Below are positions 34,845-43,751 of a stretch of 59,758 nt of DNA, piece by piece. The DNA is from Leptolyngbya sp. FACHB-60 (GTDB taxonomy: Bacteria > Cyanobacteriota > Cyanobacteriia > Phormidesmidales > Phormidesmidaceae), in the NCBI RefSeq assembly GCF_014695775.1, contig NZ_JACJOX010000007.1, forward strand, positions 1-59,758, in the 5' to 3' direction. A program made the position numbers and the translations under genes. Within the stretch, counting starts at the first letter, position 1, and every line of letters begins with the position of its first letter. The notes under the pieces were generated by a model. That model did no database searches and was not told where the DNA came from. It worked only from the letters and a program-made list of their open reading frames with translations.

Positions 34845-36176
34845 CTACCTCGTCAAACTCTGACTGAGTTGAGCTGGTGCAGGCTCTGCCAACATCGATC
34901 GTTTGACTTTGTTGATCCACCCCTGGCTGCGGCGCAGCACCTCTGAGTAGTTCAGATCTGTATCTAAAACGAGGTCAAACACAAAGGGTGAAAACCGTTT
35001 GGGAAACCATTGGTGGAGCTTGCGACCTACAGTGAGCCGCAGAAAAAACTCCAGCACTAATGCTTTGCTGCGCGGAAAGGAGTAGTCTGACAGATCTCGC
35101 AGGGCGTGGGCTTCGACTACCCGCTGCTGAGAAAACTGGGGCAGCACTTGCGACCAATCATCCTGATATTGATCCAGCAATTGGTTCAGCCATTCCACAT
35201 CTTGCAGGGCTGAGTTGCAGCCCTGGCCAATGGAGGGCGAAACGGCATGGGCAGCGTCTCCCAAAATCAAGATGCGATCGCCGTGGTGAAAGCGATCGCA
35301 GGTTACCGTCGTCAATCGGGCGGTGGGGCGTTGCAGCAGAGCCTCGGCTTCGGCCTCGCTGAGCAAGGAGCGAAAAGTGGGCAGCCGAGCGGCAAAATAG
35401 TCGAGCACATCGGCCTTGGTCTTTAGCCCATCAAACGGGCTGTTTTTGGCATTAAAAATGAAGGCTCCGTGCATTTGGTCGCCCGGCTGCGGAGCTAGCA
35501 GAATGCGCGCATCGCCCCCCATGTTGCAGGCGTGGATGAAGTCTGGGGCCAGCTCAACACCCTGCTGAGGGTTGGTGCGCGCTAGAAAAATTGACTTGTA
35601 GGCATCGGGCACGTAGGTCTGTTGACAGTTAAGGCCATGCTCAGCTACTAATGCGGCTCTGACGCAAGACTTGGCCCCATCGGCCCCAACTAGGCGATCG
35701 TAATTGACGGTGAAGCTCTGACCATCGGCGGCCTGAAAGCTCACGGTCTGGGTCTGGCTATCGACCCCCTGGCAGGTGCAGTCAAAGGTTAGACTCAGCC
35801 GCGCCGGGTCAGGATAGCGAGCGACGAGCTGCTCTAGCAGCACCAGCACCAGCCGGTTGCGATCGATAGTGAGAATGGGGTGTTTGCGCAGAATGCGGCG
35901 GGTCTTGCCCTTGCGATGTAGGTAGGTGCCTTGACACATCACGCTATATTCAGCGATCGCCTCTTCTAACCCCGGAATGCCTTGTAAGGCCCGCCGCCCC
36001 CGATATTGCAGAGAAATGGGAAACGATCGCTGTTGGTCGGGTGCCACCTGGCGCGGGTCGGGGCGGCGATCGTAGATCTGCACGCGATCGCCCCGCCGCA
36101 GGAGATAGTGGGCTAGCAATAGCCCGGCTGGCCCAGCACCGACAATCACAATAGTTTGCGATGAGGTGTCGATCAT
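34845..36176 (-). CDS. FAD-dependent monooxygenase, kynurenine 3-monooxygenase-like
   Basis: This is a group A flavin hydroxylase. The dinucleotide-binding motif is IVGAGPAGLLLAHYLLRRG near residues 9-27. The DG motif is RLVGADGAKSCVRAAL near 165-180. The GD motif is GDAAHAVSPSIGQGCNSAL near 305-323, with the KMO-like order of residues. The C-terminal section (SYSFPRSKALVLEFFLR) resembles the KMO tail. No tryptophan catabolism genes are nearby, so the substrate may differ. The ATG at 36176 (MIDTSSQTIV) is preferred; a GTG at 36182 is the alternative. Confidence 0.82.
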   Translation of the reverse strand: MIDTSSQTIVIVGAGPAGLLLAHYLLRRGDRVQIYDRRPDPRQVAPDQQRSFPISLQYRGRRALQGIPGLEEAIAEYSVMCQGTYLHRKGKTRRILRKHPILTIDRNRLVLVLLEQLVARYPDPARLSLTFDCTCQGVDSQTQTVSFQAADGQSFTVNYDRLVGADGAKSCVRAALVAEHGLNCQQTYVPDAYKSIFLARTNPQQGVELAPDFIHACNMGGDARILLAPQPGDQMHGAFIFNAKNSPFDGLKTKADVLDYFAARLPTFRSLLSEAEAEALLQRPTARLTTVTCDRFHHGDRILILGDAAHAVSPSIGQGCNSALQDVEWLNQLLDQYQDDWSQVLPQFSQQRVVEAHALRDLSDYSFPRSKALVLEFFLRLTVGRKLHQWFPKRFSPFVFDLVLDTDLNYSEVLRRSQGWINKVKRSMLAEPAPAQLSQSLTR

Positions 36177-36288
36177 TCGCACTCACCAAGAACGGCAATG
36201 TTTTCGCGTGCTCTGTTCTCGTGATAATACGTTGGTGGCCTCCCTTTTGCACAAATTCACCTCTTGGTATTTGGTTGAGACAGTACCA

Positions 36289-36447
36289 CGGGGGGTTGGC
36301 TGCTACGAAGCCCAAGGTTATCTCTATAGCCGCCCGGTCAATCCCGAGGCGGTTCTAGACTTTTTGGGCAGCCCTCGTCCCCAGGGCAGTGACGCCAGCC
36401 TGAGCGCTGGAGCGTTCACCCCGGATACCCAAATCCAAATCCCATAA
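36289..36447 (+). pseudogene. remnant of an EAL (c-di-GMP phosphodiesterase) domain C-terminus
   Basis: The frame reads GVGCYEAQGYLYSRPVNPEA and continues VLDFL to a stop at 36447. The GC.EAQGYLYSRP string is the signature C-terminal motif of EAL domains (G-x-QGY-x-x-S-x-P). Upstream, nothing like an EAL catalytic core is found, and the frame is in unrelated sequence. It is a truncated leftover rather than a functional gene. The gap from here to 36676 shows nothing else. Confidence 0.65.
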
Positions 36448-36675
36448 CCCCGCGTGCCAGAAGGCCAAACCGTAGGGGCGTAGGCACAGCCGAGCCAGAG
36501 GCTTTATTGCATTCGCCCTTTTGAATCGGGGTAGCCAAGAAGGATTGAGGATGAGAGGGGTTAGGTGGGTTGCAGCCAACTCTTGAGCAAGGCTTTTGTT
36601 CTCCTTAGCCCTTTTCTTGAGTAGTTTCTGCTAACCTTCCAGGCGTGCCCTTGCTGAAATTTGGGAGCCTAAGCC

Positions 36676-37575
36676 TTGCCGCTGCCTCACCACGGACGCT
36701 ACCCCTACTCGGCCATTACGCAGCGGGCCGACTACCATTGGCCCGGCGGACGACGGCTGGCTGTTTACATCGCGCTCAACCTAGAGCATTTTGCCTTTGG
36801 CGAAGGACTGGGCGCTGAGCTGGCCCCCGGTGGCCCTCAGCCCGATGTCTTAAACTACGCCTGGCGTGACTATGGCAACCGGGTGGGCGTCTGGCGACTG
36901 CTGGAGCTGTTTGATCAGCTAGAGTTGCCGGTGGCGCTGCTGGTCAACTCGGCGATCTACGACTACTGCCCAGAGGTGGTGGCGGCCTTTCGCGATCGCA
37001 ACGATGAAATTGTTGCCCATGGGCGCACCAACTCCGAGCGCCAGAGTGCCTTGAGCGAGGCGGACGAAGTCGCCCTGATTGCTGAAACGACGCAGACCCT
37101 GACCGAGCGCGAAGGGCAGCCGCCCCAGGGCTGGCTTAGCCCCTGGATTGCCCAGAGCACCGTCACCCCCGACCTGCTCCAGGAGGCGGGCTACACCTAC
37201 TTGCTCGACTGGTGTCAAGACGACCAGCCCGTTTGGTTTAAGACCCGGCACGGCCGCCTGCTCTCGGTGCCCTATCCCCAAGAAATCAATGACATACCGG
37301 CGATCGCTGTGCGCCGGGTGAGCGCCAAAGACTTTGCCGAGATGATTATTGACAACTTTGACGAGATGCTAGGGCAGTCTCACCAGCAGCCGCTGGTGTA
37401 TGGCATTGCCTTGCACCCTTACCTTGTCGGGCAGCCCTTTCGACTGCGGCACCTGCGCCGCGCCCTGCAACATATTGTCAGTGTGGCGAGCAACCAGCCC
37501 AATCGGGTGTGGTTGACCCATCCTGGTGCGATCGCCGCCCACACCCTCAGCGAGTTAGCCGACATCATTCCCTAG
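36676..37575 (+). CDS. polysaccharide deacetylase-family protein, PuuE/allantoinase-like, 299 aa
   Basis: The sequence follows the PuuE-type carbohydrate-esterase-4 group: RYPYSAITQRADYHWPGG at the N-terminus, LNLEHFAFGEGLGAELAPGG, the long GPQPDVLNYAWRDYGNRVGV and GYTYLLDWCQDDQPVW, with LHPYLVGQPFRLRHL near the end. PuuE proteins convert allantoin without metal; others act on N-acetyl groups. There is no signal peptide, so it is cytoplasmic. The substrate is unknown. The TTG start is supported by a GGGAG upstream and the conserved N-terminus. The secreted protein and amidoligase genes follow on the same strand after 108 bases. Confidence 0.78.
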   Translation: MPLPHHGRYPYSAITQRADYHWPGGRRLAVYIALNLEHFAFGEGLGAELAPGGPQPDVLNYAWRDYGNRVGVWRLLELFDQLELPVALLVNSAIYDYCPEVVAAFRDRNDEIVAHGRTNSERQSALSEADEVALIAETTQTLTEREGQPPQGWLSPWIAQSTVTPDLLQEAGYTYLLDWCQDDQPVWFKTRHGRLLSVPYPQEINDIPAIAVRRVSAKDFAEMIIDNFDEMLGQSHQQPLVYGIALHPYLVGQPFRLRHLRRALQHIVSVASNQPNRVWLTHPGAIAAHTLSELADIIP

Positions 37576-37683
37576 CGCCCATTCCCAGGGCATCGTTTGA
37601 TGAAGGGTAAAGCGGCATTCGTTACAAACTACTGAAAAACCAAGCCCCTCCGCCTATGATGGAGCAAACTTGGCTCAAACTCT

Positions 37684-38223
37684 GTGAAATATTCTAAAAC
37701 GCTCCATCTATCTGTTCTGCTGGCAATCGCTACCATTCTCACTACCGGCAGCGCCTTGGCCGCCGACCCCGCTGGCCAATCTCAGAGATCCCTCAGCGCT
37801 TTGCCCGAAGCCATGCTCAAGGGTGACGAGAGCGAGATTAGCCAAAACTATGCCCAGTCCGAGCTAGACACCTTTTTTAGCAGTGGCTACACCTACTGGG
37901 ATGCCGCTCAGCTGGCCAGCTATTGGGGCCAAGATGTCGATGAAGCCAAGGCTCGCATGGGCCGCAAGATTCTTTGGGGGCCGGCCGATGTGGCCTTGCT
38001 TGAGCAGTTTTTGCTCGATGCCCGCCTAGAGTCACTCCAGTCAGTTGACGAGCTGCGCTTCTACAGCGAAACCAGCTACACCTACGATGACGCCGCTGCC
38101 CTGGCCGAATTTTGGGGCGACGCTACCCCCTACGAGGCCAAGCTCCGTATTGAGCGCAACCTAATTATGGGCAACGCCGACGAGGTTGACTATGCCCTGG
38201 AGCTGGCTGCGCCCGAGCCCTAA
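37684..38223 (+). CDS. secreted two-repeat protein of unknown function, 179 aa
   Basis: A signal peptide (MKYSKTLHLSVLLAIATILT, cleavage near ALAAD) is followed by a linker and two similar 45-residue modules: FFSSGYTYWDAAQLASYWGQ and FYSETSYTYDDAAALAEFWG, each followed by EAK.R(M/I) and a helix. The family is unrecognised, though this YTYxDAxxLAxxWG module recurs in cyanobacterial proteins. GTG start. The stop lies 3 bases before the amidoligase ATG (TAAGCCATG), so the pair is translationally coupled and likely functions together. Confidence 0.65.
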   Translation: MKYSKTLHLSVLLAIATILTTGSALAADPAGQSQRSLSALPEAMLKGDESEISQNYAQSELDTFFSSGYTYWDAAQLASYWGQDVDEAKARMGRKILWGPADVALLEQFLLDARLESLQSVDELRFYSETSYTYDDAAALAEFWGDATPYEAKLRIERNLIMGNADEVDYALELAAPEP

Positions 38224-38226
38224 GCC

Positions 38227-39309
38227 ATGACCCTAGCGGGCAGAGTTGGCTTAGAAATTGAGCTGATGGCCCCCCGAGGGTCTAGTCGCCAGGCTCTGGC
38301 TGAGGCGATCGCCGCCGCTCATGGGGGCAGCGTTAGCCGCGTGTTTTATCCCCAGTCAGAACACAGCCAGATTGTCGGCACGCCAGTGCTAGAGAATCTC
38401 ACTCTGGGGTTTGAGGTGCGCGATGCTCAGCATCAGGCGATCGCCTGGTGTGTCGATGATCTGACTCTGCAAGCCGACTGCGATCGCACCCATCCCCCCA
38501 AGCCCGACTGGTATCGCATCGTCGGCGACGACATTCGCTTTATGCAGATCATTAGCCGCCTGAGCGATGCTAATCTGCCCCTGGCCGAGGTGTTGCAGCC
38601 CGTCGCCAAGACCTTGGGCCTAGAGTTGCAGCAGGGGCCAGAGGGCATGGTCAAACTAGCCGACGACCTGGGGCCACCCATTGCCATTGCTACCTCGCTG
38701 CCTGGAGAACGAGAGCGTCCCTGTGAATTGATCACCCCGCCCCTAACCTACGCTCAGCTGCCCCAGCTAGAGACCTACCTGCAAATTGCCCAGCAGCTCA
38801 ACTTCTACGCTCCAGTGGAAGGCGCAACCCACCTGCATTTTGACGCGGCTCCCCTCTGTTCTGCCCCGGCAATTCGCAACCTGGTCAACCTGCTGTGGGC
38901 CTTTGGCCCCACCCTAAAGTCGCTTGTGGGCAGCAACCCTCGGTGTCAACGACTGGGGCTTTGGCCAGCTGAACTGCTGACCCTGGTGCAAACCCCAAGC
39001 TGGAGCGACCTGCCCTGGGAGCAGGCTAGAGAACGGCTAAAAACCGTGCCACTCACCAAGTACTGCGACTTTAACCTCAAAAATATTGTCTATGCCCCCC
39101 GCCACAAACACACCTTTGAGATGCGCATTCTGCCGGTCTACCTGACTCTGCCACCACTTTTAGACGCTATTGACCTCATGGCTGACCTAGTGAATCGAGC
39201 GATCGACCCAGCCCCCGTACCGCCCAACGACCCTTGGTCAGTAGGGATAAACGGCCTCAACGCGCTCCATCAAGCCCTACCATCATCCCAATTTTTACGT
39301 CAGCTATAG
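38227..39309 (+). CDS. amidoligase-family (COOH-NH2 ligase) enzyme, 360 aa
   Basis: This enzyme has the glutamine-synthetase-like/amidoligase fold of Pfam PF12224. Motifs are GLEIELMA at residues 8-15, CELITPPL near 169-176, THLHFDA near 200, YCDFNLKN near 280 and TFEMRILP near 297-304. It is predicted to form amide or peptide bonds with ATP. Amidoligases in other contexts build gamma-glutamyl or peptide modifications, and the substrate here is unknown. The start is 3 bases after the secreted repeat-protein gene. Whether that protein is the substrate is only a hypothesis. Confidence 0.75.
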   Translation: MTLAGRVGLEIELMAPRGSSRQALAEAIAAAHGGSVSRVFYPQSEHSQIVGTPVLENLTLGFEVRDAQHQAIAWCVDDLTLQADCDRTHPPKPDWYRIVGDDIRFMQIISRLSDANLPLAEVLQPVAKTLGLELQQGPEGMVKLADDLGPPIAIATSLPGERERPCELITPPLTYAQLPQLETYLQIAQQLNFYAPVEGATHLHFDAAPLCSAPAIRNLVNLLWAFGPTLKSLVGSNPRCQRLGLWPAELLTLVQTPSWSDLPWEQARERLKTVPLTKYCDFNLKNIVYAPRHKHTFEMRILPVYLTLPPLLDAIDLMADLVNRAIDPAPVPPNDPWSVGINGLNALHQALPSSQFLRQL

Positions 39310-39552
39310 CTATGGAAGATTAGCCCAGAACAACTTGTGGAATAAAACCCTTAGCAGAAGTGCGAAAATGGGCGTTGCTGATCAGCGGTATGATTTGCCC
39401 CCCTACCCACCGGACAACTTCAAAGTCCCCAAAGTTGGGGGATTTAGGGGGCCGATGCAGGGACCTACCGCGTTGCAGATTCATTCCTTGATTCAGCAAC
39501 GCCCGAAAATGAATGTCCTAACACAGACTTCACCGTCTATTGCAAACATCCC

Positions 39553-39618
39553 TTAGGTTGAGACAGGCTTGGCGTAGGGACATTGCACTGCAACGTCCCT
39601 ACCAGAGGATTTCGCCTG
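39553..39618. repeat. dispersed palindromic repeat, copy A
   Basis: GTAGGGACATTGCA (39574-39587) and TGCAACGTCCCTAC (39589-39602) form a long stem with one mismatch and are followed by CAGAGGATTTCGCC. The same structure and flanks recur at 52335-52403. Confidence 0.8.
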
Positions 39619-39688
39619 CCAAAGTGTCCCAACTAAATTAACTGCTGCAATATACTGCTTTGTCGCTGTAGTCCCTACGGTCACAAGA

Positions 39689-39712
39689 AAAGGGTGCTAA
39701 ACAGCACCCTTT
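39689..39712. terminator. bidirectional rho-independent terminator
   Basis: AAAGGGTGCT (39689-39698) and AGCACCCTTT (39703-39712) form a perfect 10-bp stem with loop AAAC. On the minus strand TTTTCTTG follows; it ends the minus-strand gene starting at 40219. Confidence 0.85.
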
Positions 39713-39769
39713 CTTAAGCAGTCAAACTATTGCCGTCGCCATCGCTGCACTGACGCTAACTACCTAACC

Positions 39770-40219
39770 TCAAATACGAGGACCGGCAGAAGGATGGTCA
39801 ACCACGCGATCTTCAGTAGTGTAAACCGGTGTTGGGCGCTTACGCTTTGCCAAACCACTCAGACCAAGCAGTCCTAAGAGGCCCAGCCAACCCCAGCTTG
39901 AGGAGTCATTATCTCCAGCAGTTGTCGTTGTTGTGTTTGGAGCCACTGGGTCAGCATAGGTCTCACTGGGCGCTGTGGCATCAGGAGAAGCCGTGCCGGA
40001 AGTCGCTGGGTCAACCGTGCCGGGGGCGGTTGGGGTCACAGGGTCAGGGGAGGTTTCACCAGGCTCCGTTGATCTAGGCGTTGTTCCTTCGGAGGTTGCC
40101 ACATCACCTGTGTCAGAGGTCGTTGTGTGGGCAGAGGCAGGCAACATAGATGGGGTCAGCGCTAGGCCAAGTGCCAGCGCACTACTACCAACCCATATCG
40201 ACAAGGCATTGCTTTTCAT
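39770..40219 (-). CDS. secreted Thr/Pro-rich protein with WGxxGxxE-type C-terminus, 149 aa
   Basis: A signal peptide (MKSNALSIWVGSSALALGLA, cleavage near PASAH) is followed by a Thr/Pro/Ala-rich low-complexity stretch. Then comes WGWLGLLGLLGLSGLAKRKR, a tryptophan-glycine hydrophobic segment with a basic stop, typical of the WGxxGxxE/CTERM-like anchoring ends, and a short tail (TTEDRVVDHPSAGPRI). It is a paralogue of the 44992-45303 gene. Surface display or processing at this segment is inference. The longer frame to 40309 has an unlikely N-terminus. Confidence 0.7.
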   Translation of the reverse strand: MKSNALSIWVGSSALALGLALTPSMLPASAHTTTSDTGDVATSEGTTPRSTEPGETSPDPVTPTAPGTVDPATSGTASPDATAPSETYADPVAPNTTTTTAGDNDSSSWGWLGLLGLLGLSGLAKRKRPTPVYTTEDRVVDHPSAGPRI

Positions 40220-40763
40220 AAACCAAATTCCTAAAAAAACGAAAGGCATCTGATTTGCCCCTGGGTATTCAAGCCCAACGCGTGGCTCTTGACACCAAAG
40301 CAAACCCATATGCCTACAACCTAGACGGTTTCTATGGAGCTGTTATTCATCCTCGGTTAGAGGTTTATGCCTACTAATCATCTACCCAATGATGAGAAGG
40401 CTTTAAGACTCTTTCAATCAACAGCTTTTGCAGAAAAAGAGCTAAGAAAACAGTATTTTTCTTTCCCCTAAATAGCCATGCCGTAGCCCAAATTCAACAT
40501 TAATTGGGTTCTTAAAGACTCGCTAAGTAACTACAGTTGCCTGCTGGTGCTTTTTTTGACTAGTGTTGGCCAAAACCCCAAACGAGCCGAAATCCCTCTA
40601 GTAACAACCCTCGAAGGCAATCAAGTCTACCTATTTACAGAGCATAGCCAGCGTCGGGATCGTCACTATACAGAGATGAGAACAAAGCCAAGGCGAAACC
40701 AGAGAGAAGAGTTAATGCTCTGGTTTGACTTGAAAGTAGAACTACAGTTAAGGAGTTATTCCT
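40220..40763. other. intergenic region (545 bases) with at most a tiny ORF
   Basis: The sequence upstream of the minus-strand gene has no clear gene. A 34-codon plus-strand frame at 40367-40471 (MPTNHLPNDEKALRLFQSTA) has AGAGG nearby but no support. A longer plus frame at 40547-40810 overlaps the next gene and has no family likeness. Promoters for the two divergent genes should lie here. Confidence 0.4.
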
Positions 40764-41252
40764 ATGACAGCACAGTTAACGCGAAATCGAGAGATAGTTG
40801 CAGTATTTAAGACCCGCCAAGAAGCCGACCAGGCTAAACAGGCGATTCAGGCAGCTGGTCTCAACGGGCAGAAAATATTGATTGATGACAGTATCCCCGC
40901 TGACCTCCAGTTAGCCGCCCAGGGCATCACCATGGGTCCAGAGGCAGGCCTGCTGATGGGATTTACCCTAGGTGGCATTGTGGGACTGATTGCCACCATC
41001 ATCATCGTCTTCCAGCTAACGGGTGACTACCCATCGTCTGCTGCCAGCCGAATTGCGGTGTTCGCCAGTGCGATCGCAGGTGGTGTGTTTGGTGTCGGTG
41101 CCGGCCGCACGCTAAAGGCTCGCCAACCAGCTCGTCAGCAAATGAAGGGCAACCCCAATCTGCCTCGGGAATATAAGCTGATTGTTGAAGGCAGCCATGA
41201 CGACGTGATCAAGGCTCAGCAAGCTCTCGGTCAGCCCCCTGTGACGGCCTAA
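40764..41252 (+). CDS. conserved hypothetical membrane protein, 162 aa, stress-protein-like
   Basis: Residues 1-50 form a small alpha/beta unit (REIVAVFKTRQEADQAKQAI) resembling the N-terminal domain of general-stress YflT/GSP17M-like proteins. Two Gly-rich transmembrane segments follow (GLLMGFTLGGIVGLIATIII and FASAIAGGVFGVGAG). A C-terminal segment (EYKLIVEGSHDDVIKAQQAL) repeats the alpha/beta pattern. It probably senses or stabilises something at the membrane; the function is unknown. The ATG at 40764 has AAGGAG 9 bases upstream. Confidence 0.65.
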   Translation: MTAQLTRNREIVAVFKTRQEADQAKQAIQAAGLNGQKILIDDSIPADLQLAAQGITMGPEAGLLMGFTLGGIVGLIATIIIVFQLTGDYPSSAASRIAVFASAIAGGVFGVGAGRTLKARQPARQQMKGNPNLPREYKLIVEGSHDDVIKAQQALGQPPVTA

Positions 41253-41405
41253 GCCTCAGCCCGTAGTACTCTTCACTAAACCATCCCCTTACTGAGGATG
41301 GGCTTAGGAAGATAGAGCTAAGCGGCTGGAATGGTGAGGTGATATTGGCAAAGCTCTCGCTTACCCTGCCAAGCGCCTTTCCTTCTATAAAAACCTAACG
41401 TTAAC

Positions 41406-41439
41406 GTCTCCTGGGCTAACTAAATTTAGCTTGGGAGAC
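41406..41439 (+). terminator. possible terminator hairpin
   Basis: GTCTCC (41406-41411) pairs with GGAGAC (41434-41439), with inner GCTAA/TTTAGC pairing, followed by TTTAATGTT. It lies 150 bases after the membrane-protein stop. The remaining 200 bases before 41653 are AT-rich and show no gene. Confidence 0.4.
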
Positions 41440-41652
41440 TTTAATGTTGCCAAATAAGTTAAGCCATCTCAGTAAGATATTCAAAAGCTATGTATATTAA
41501 ATTTTAAAACTTTGGCTCGACTCACGCAACTGTTTTATTTCAGTTTGTTTGATCTCGCCAGATATACCCTTTCTTTATTTCTCTTTACCCATAAGGCCTG
41601 ATAATCCCTCACTATAAAAGGCAGGTGTGCTTACCAAGGGGCTTAAATTGCT

Positions 41653-43725
41653 ATGTCTACATTTACGATCGCTGGCTTTACCTTTGACGAGACTGATCTA
41701 GTCACCGATGGCTCGATTGTCGATGGAGCATCCAGAACGCTCCTCTTTGGGTCTGGACTGCAATTTCCAGAGCTTTTAGATAACACAGTCGGCTCACTTG
41801 TCGGCGGCAGCAATGGGCAATCCATTGCCTTGGGCAATCTTTTTAATCGCTCAACCCTTGAGCTAACCTGGAACGCTGGCCTTGGCCCCGTCAACCAATC
41901 GGGGGATGATTTTGTCGTCTACGAGAACGGCTTTGCTAGAGCGCCGGAAGATTACGCCGTAGCCGTGCGCAATGCCGCCACCGGACTGTTCACTCCGTTT
42001 CGCTACGAGTTCTTTGATAGCTATGACGAAACTGCCGTCAACGGCCCCGCAGATGGCACGGGGCTGTTTGCTACGGCTTTTGATCTAAGCGACTTTGGCT
42101 TAGCTACCGGAGAAGCGATTGATGCCATCCGAATTGTGAGCTTGCTAAAAACCGACACAGTCGATAGTGCCGATGGTCAAGGTGTAGTCAAGCTAAACGA
42201 GACCCAACATTCAAATCTGCTGGGCAATCTGTTCAATCGCCCCTTGCCAATCGGTAGGTTTGACCCCGATATTACGCTGGTGGCTGGCTTAACTACGGGC
42301 GTATCGCTGCAACCCCTACAACTGTTTGATGCTGACAATAATCTGGTAGGTGGTTTCAGCAGCATTCAAGCGGCGGTTGATGCTGCTGCCGATGGCTACA
42401 CGCTGCTGGCAGCAGCAGGCACCTATAGCGAAAATGTCACCCTCGATAAAGCAATCACATTAGTTGGGGCCAATTTTGAGCAGGCTGGCAACGATGCGGC
42501 TCGCGGTGCCGAATCAATTCTTGCGGGCTCGTTTACCCTAGCCGACGACAATATTTCTATTCTGGGGTTTGAGTTCACTAACAATACAGCTGCGATTCGT
42601 GGGGGCGGCGACAGCAGCGTTAATTTCAACAACATTACGATTGCCTTCAACGACTTTGTCGGACTGACCGACAACAATCAAACCTTTATCACCAATGGCT
42701 TTGGTACCGGCGGGGGAATATCGGGTGGCTCTAACTGGTCAATCACCAATAATTATTTCGACGGCATCACCGGCAACGATGCCTCGATTATGCGGATTGA
42801 CAATGTTGATGGCTTGCTAATTGCTGACAATGTCGGCATTCATGACGATGCCGCTGTTGTAGGTCGGCGAGGCATTCAAATCGATAATTCTCAAAATGTC
42901 GAAGTTTTAGGCAACGTCGTCGATCTGGGGGTAACAGACTTTTCTAATGAAATAGCCGCCTTTACCGCCGCCCGATATAACCTCCAGCTCTCTCTAGATG
43001 TTGACGGTTCTGCTAATTCCACCACTAATGTAACCATTGCCGACAACACCTTTTCTGGAGCCTACGACGGCATCGTTACCCTAGACGATCGCGATCTGTC
43101 GGCAGTTGATATCGTTGACAATAGCTTCTCCAATGCGTTCTATGGCATTCGGTTAGCGGCCGCAGAGGGCACCCCAGCCCAGGGCACACAATCTGACATT
43201 AAAATTAGCGACAACAGTTTTGCTGCGATCGCAGCCGCAGCGGTGGCCTTTGACCATCGCGAGCCAACGGAAACATTTGCTGACATTGTCGTTGAGGACA
43301 ACACCTTTAGCGGTGAGTTTGCTGGCATTACCCACGTCAGCGGCGATACGCGGAGCCTGGCCGGAACTAACACCTTTGAAGGGGCTGACGGCAGTGACAA
43401 CCTGTTAGGGGGCAGTGGCGACGACACCCTATTCGGCTTTGGCGGCAATGATCTGCTCGATGGTGGCGCAGGCAACAACACAACCTTTGGCGGGGATGGC
43501 GTAGACACCTTTGGCCTATTTGATGGCGCTGGTATCACCACCGTGCTGGACTTTGACCCAGCGGTTGACAAGCTCACCAACGCTACCTTTTTTGATGTCA
43601 TCTTGGCCCAGGGCACGGGGGTAGAGGCGCGCAATACGTTTGTCTTAAATGCGACCTCGTTTGATGTGATGACGAAGTTGTTATTGACCGATGCTGTTGA
43701 TGTTACCGCAGCCAATTTTGTTTAA
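41653..43725 (+). CDS. large beta-helix/RTX surface or secreted protein, 690 aa
   Basis: Residues 1-200 form a lectin-like N-terminal domain (FTFDETDLVTDGSIVDGASR; LPELLDNTVGS-like strands; SGDDFVVYENGFA). Residues 240-590 carry right-handed beta-helix repeats, such as NVTIADNTFSGAYDGIVTLD and VDIVDNSFSNAFYGIRLA. Residues 580-620 are hemolysin-type calcium-binding nonapeptides (GSDNLLGGSGDDTLFGFGGN, DLLDGGAGN), and a C-terminal secretion-like strand region follows (DFDPAVDKLTN). There is no classical signal peptide, as expected for type I secretion substrates; no T1SS genes are nearby. The substrate bound by the beta-helix is unknown. Confidence 0.8.
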   Translation: MSTFTIAGFTFDETDLVTDGSIVDGASRTLLFGSGLQFPELLDNTVGSLVGGSNGQSIALGNLFNRSTLELTWNAGLGPVNQSGDDFVVYENGFARAPEDYAVAVRNAATGLFTPFRYEFFDSYDETAVNGPADGTGLFATAFDLSDFGLATGEAIDAIRIVSLLKTDTVDSADGQGVVKLNETQHSNLLGNLFNRPLPIGRFDPDITLVAGLTTGVSLQPLQLFDADNNLVGGFSSIQAAVDAAADGYTLLAAAGTYSENVTLDKAITLVGANFEQAGNDAARGAESILAGSFTLADDNISILGFEFTNNTAAIRGGGDSSVNFNNITIAFNDFVGLTDNNQTFITNGFGTGGGISGGSNWSITNNYFDGITGNDASIMRIDNVDGLLIADNVGIHDDAAVVGRRGIQIDNSQNVEVLGNVVDLGVTDFSNEIAAFTAARYNLQLSLDVDGSANSTTNVTIADNTFSGAYDGIVTLDDRDLSAVDIVDNSFSNAFYGIRLAAAEGTPAQGTQSDIKISDNSFAAIAAAAVAFDHREPTETFADIVVEDNTFSGEFAGITHVSGDTRSLAGTNTFEGADGSDNLLGGSGDDTLFGFGGNDLLDGGAGNNTTFGGDGVDTFGLFDGAGITTVLDFDPAVDKLTNATFFDVILAQGTGVEARNTFVLNATSFDVMTKLLLTDAVDVTAANFV

Positions 43726-43751
43726 GCCCGATCTGAGAGATATAGTTGCCG

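Larger units (their letters stand above)
39310..39769. other. repeat-rich intergenic region (460 bases) with no gene
   Basis: A plus-strand 73-codon frame here (39335-39556) is repeat-derived and not credible. The region contains C/G-rich hairpin sequence at about 39396-39452, a palindromic repeat copy at 39553-39618 (shared with 52335-52403) and a terminator at 39689-39712. Confidence 0.6.

Noticed and set aside
39335..39556. 73-codon plus-strand ORF
   Set aside because: It is encoded by repeat DNA (PPYPPDNFKVPKVGG) and has no domain or ribosome site.
40547..40810. 87-codon plus-strand ORF upstream of the 162-aa membrane protein
   Set aside because: It overlaps the start of a better-supported gene with its own AAGGAG site and has no recognisable features.
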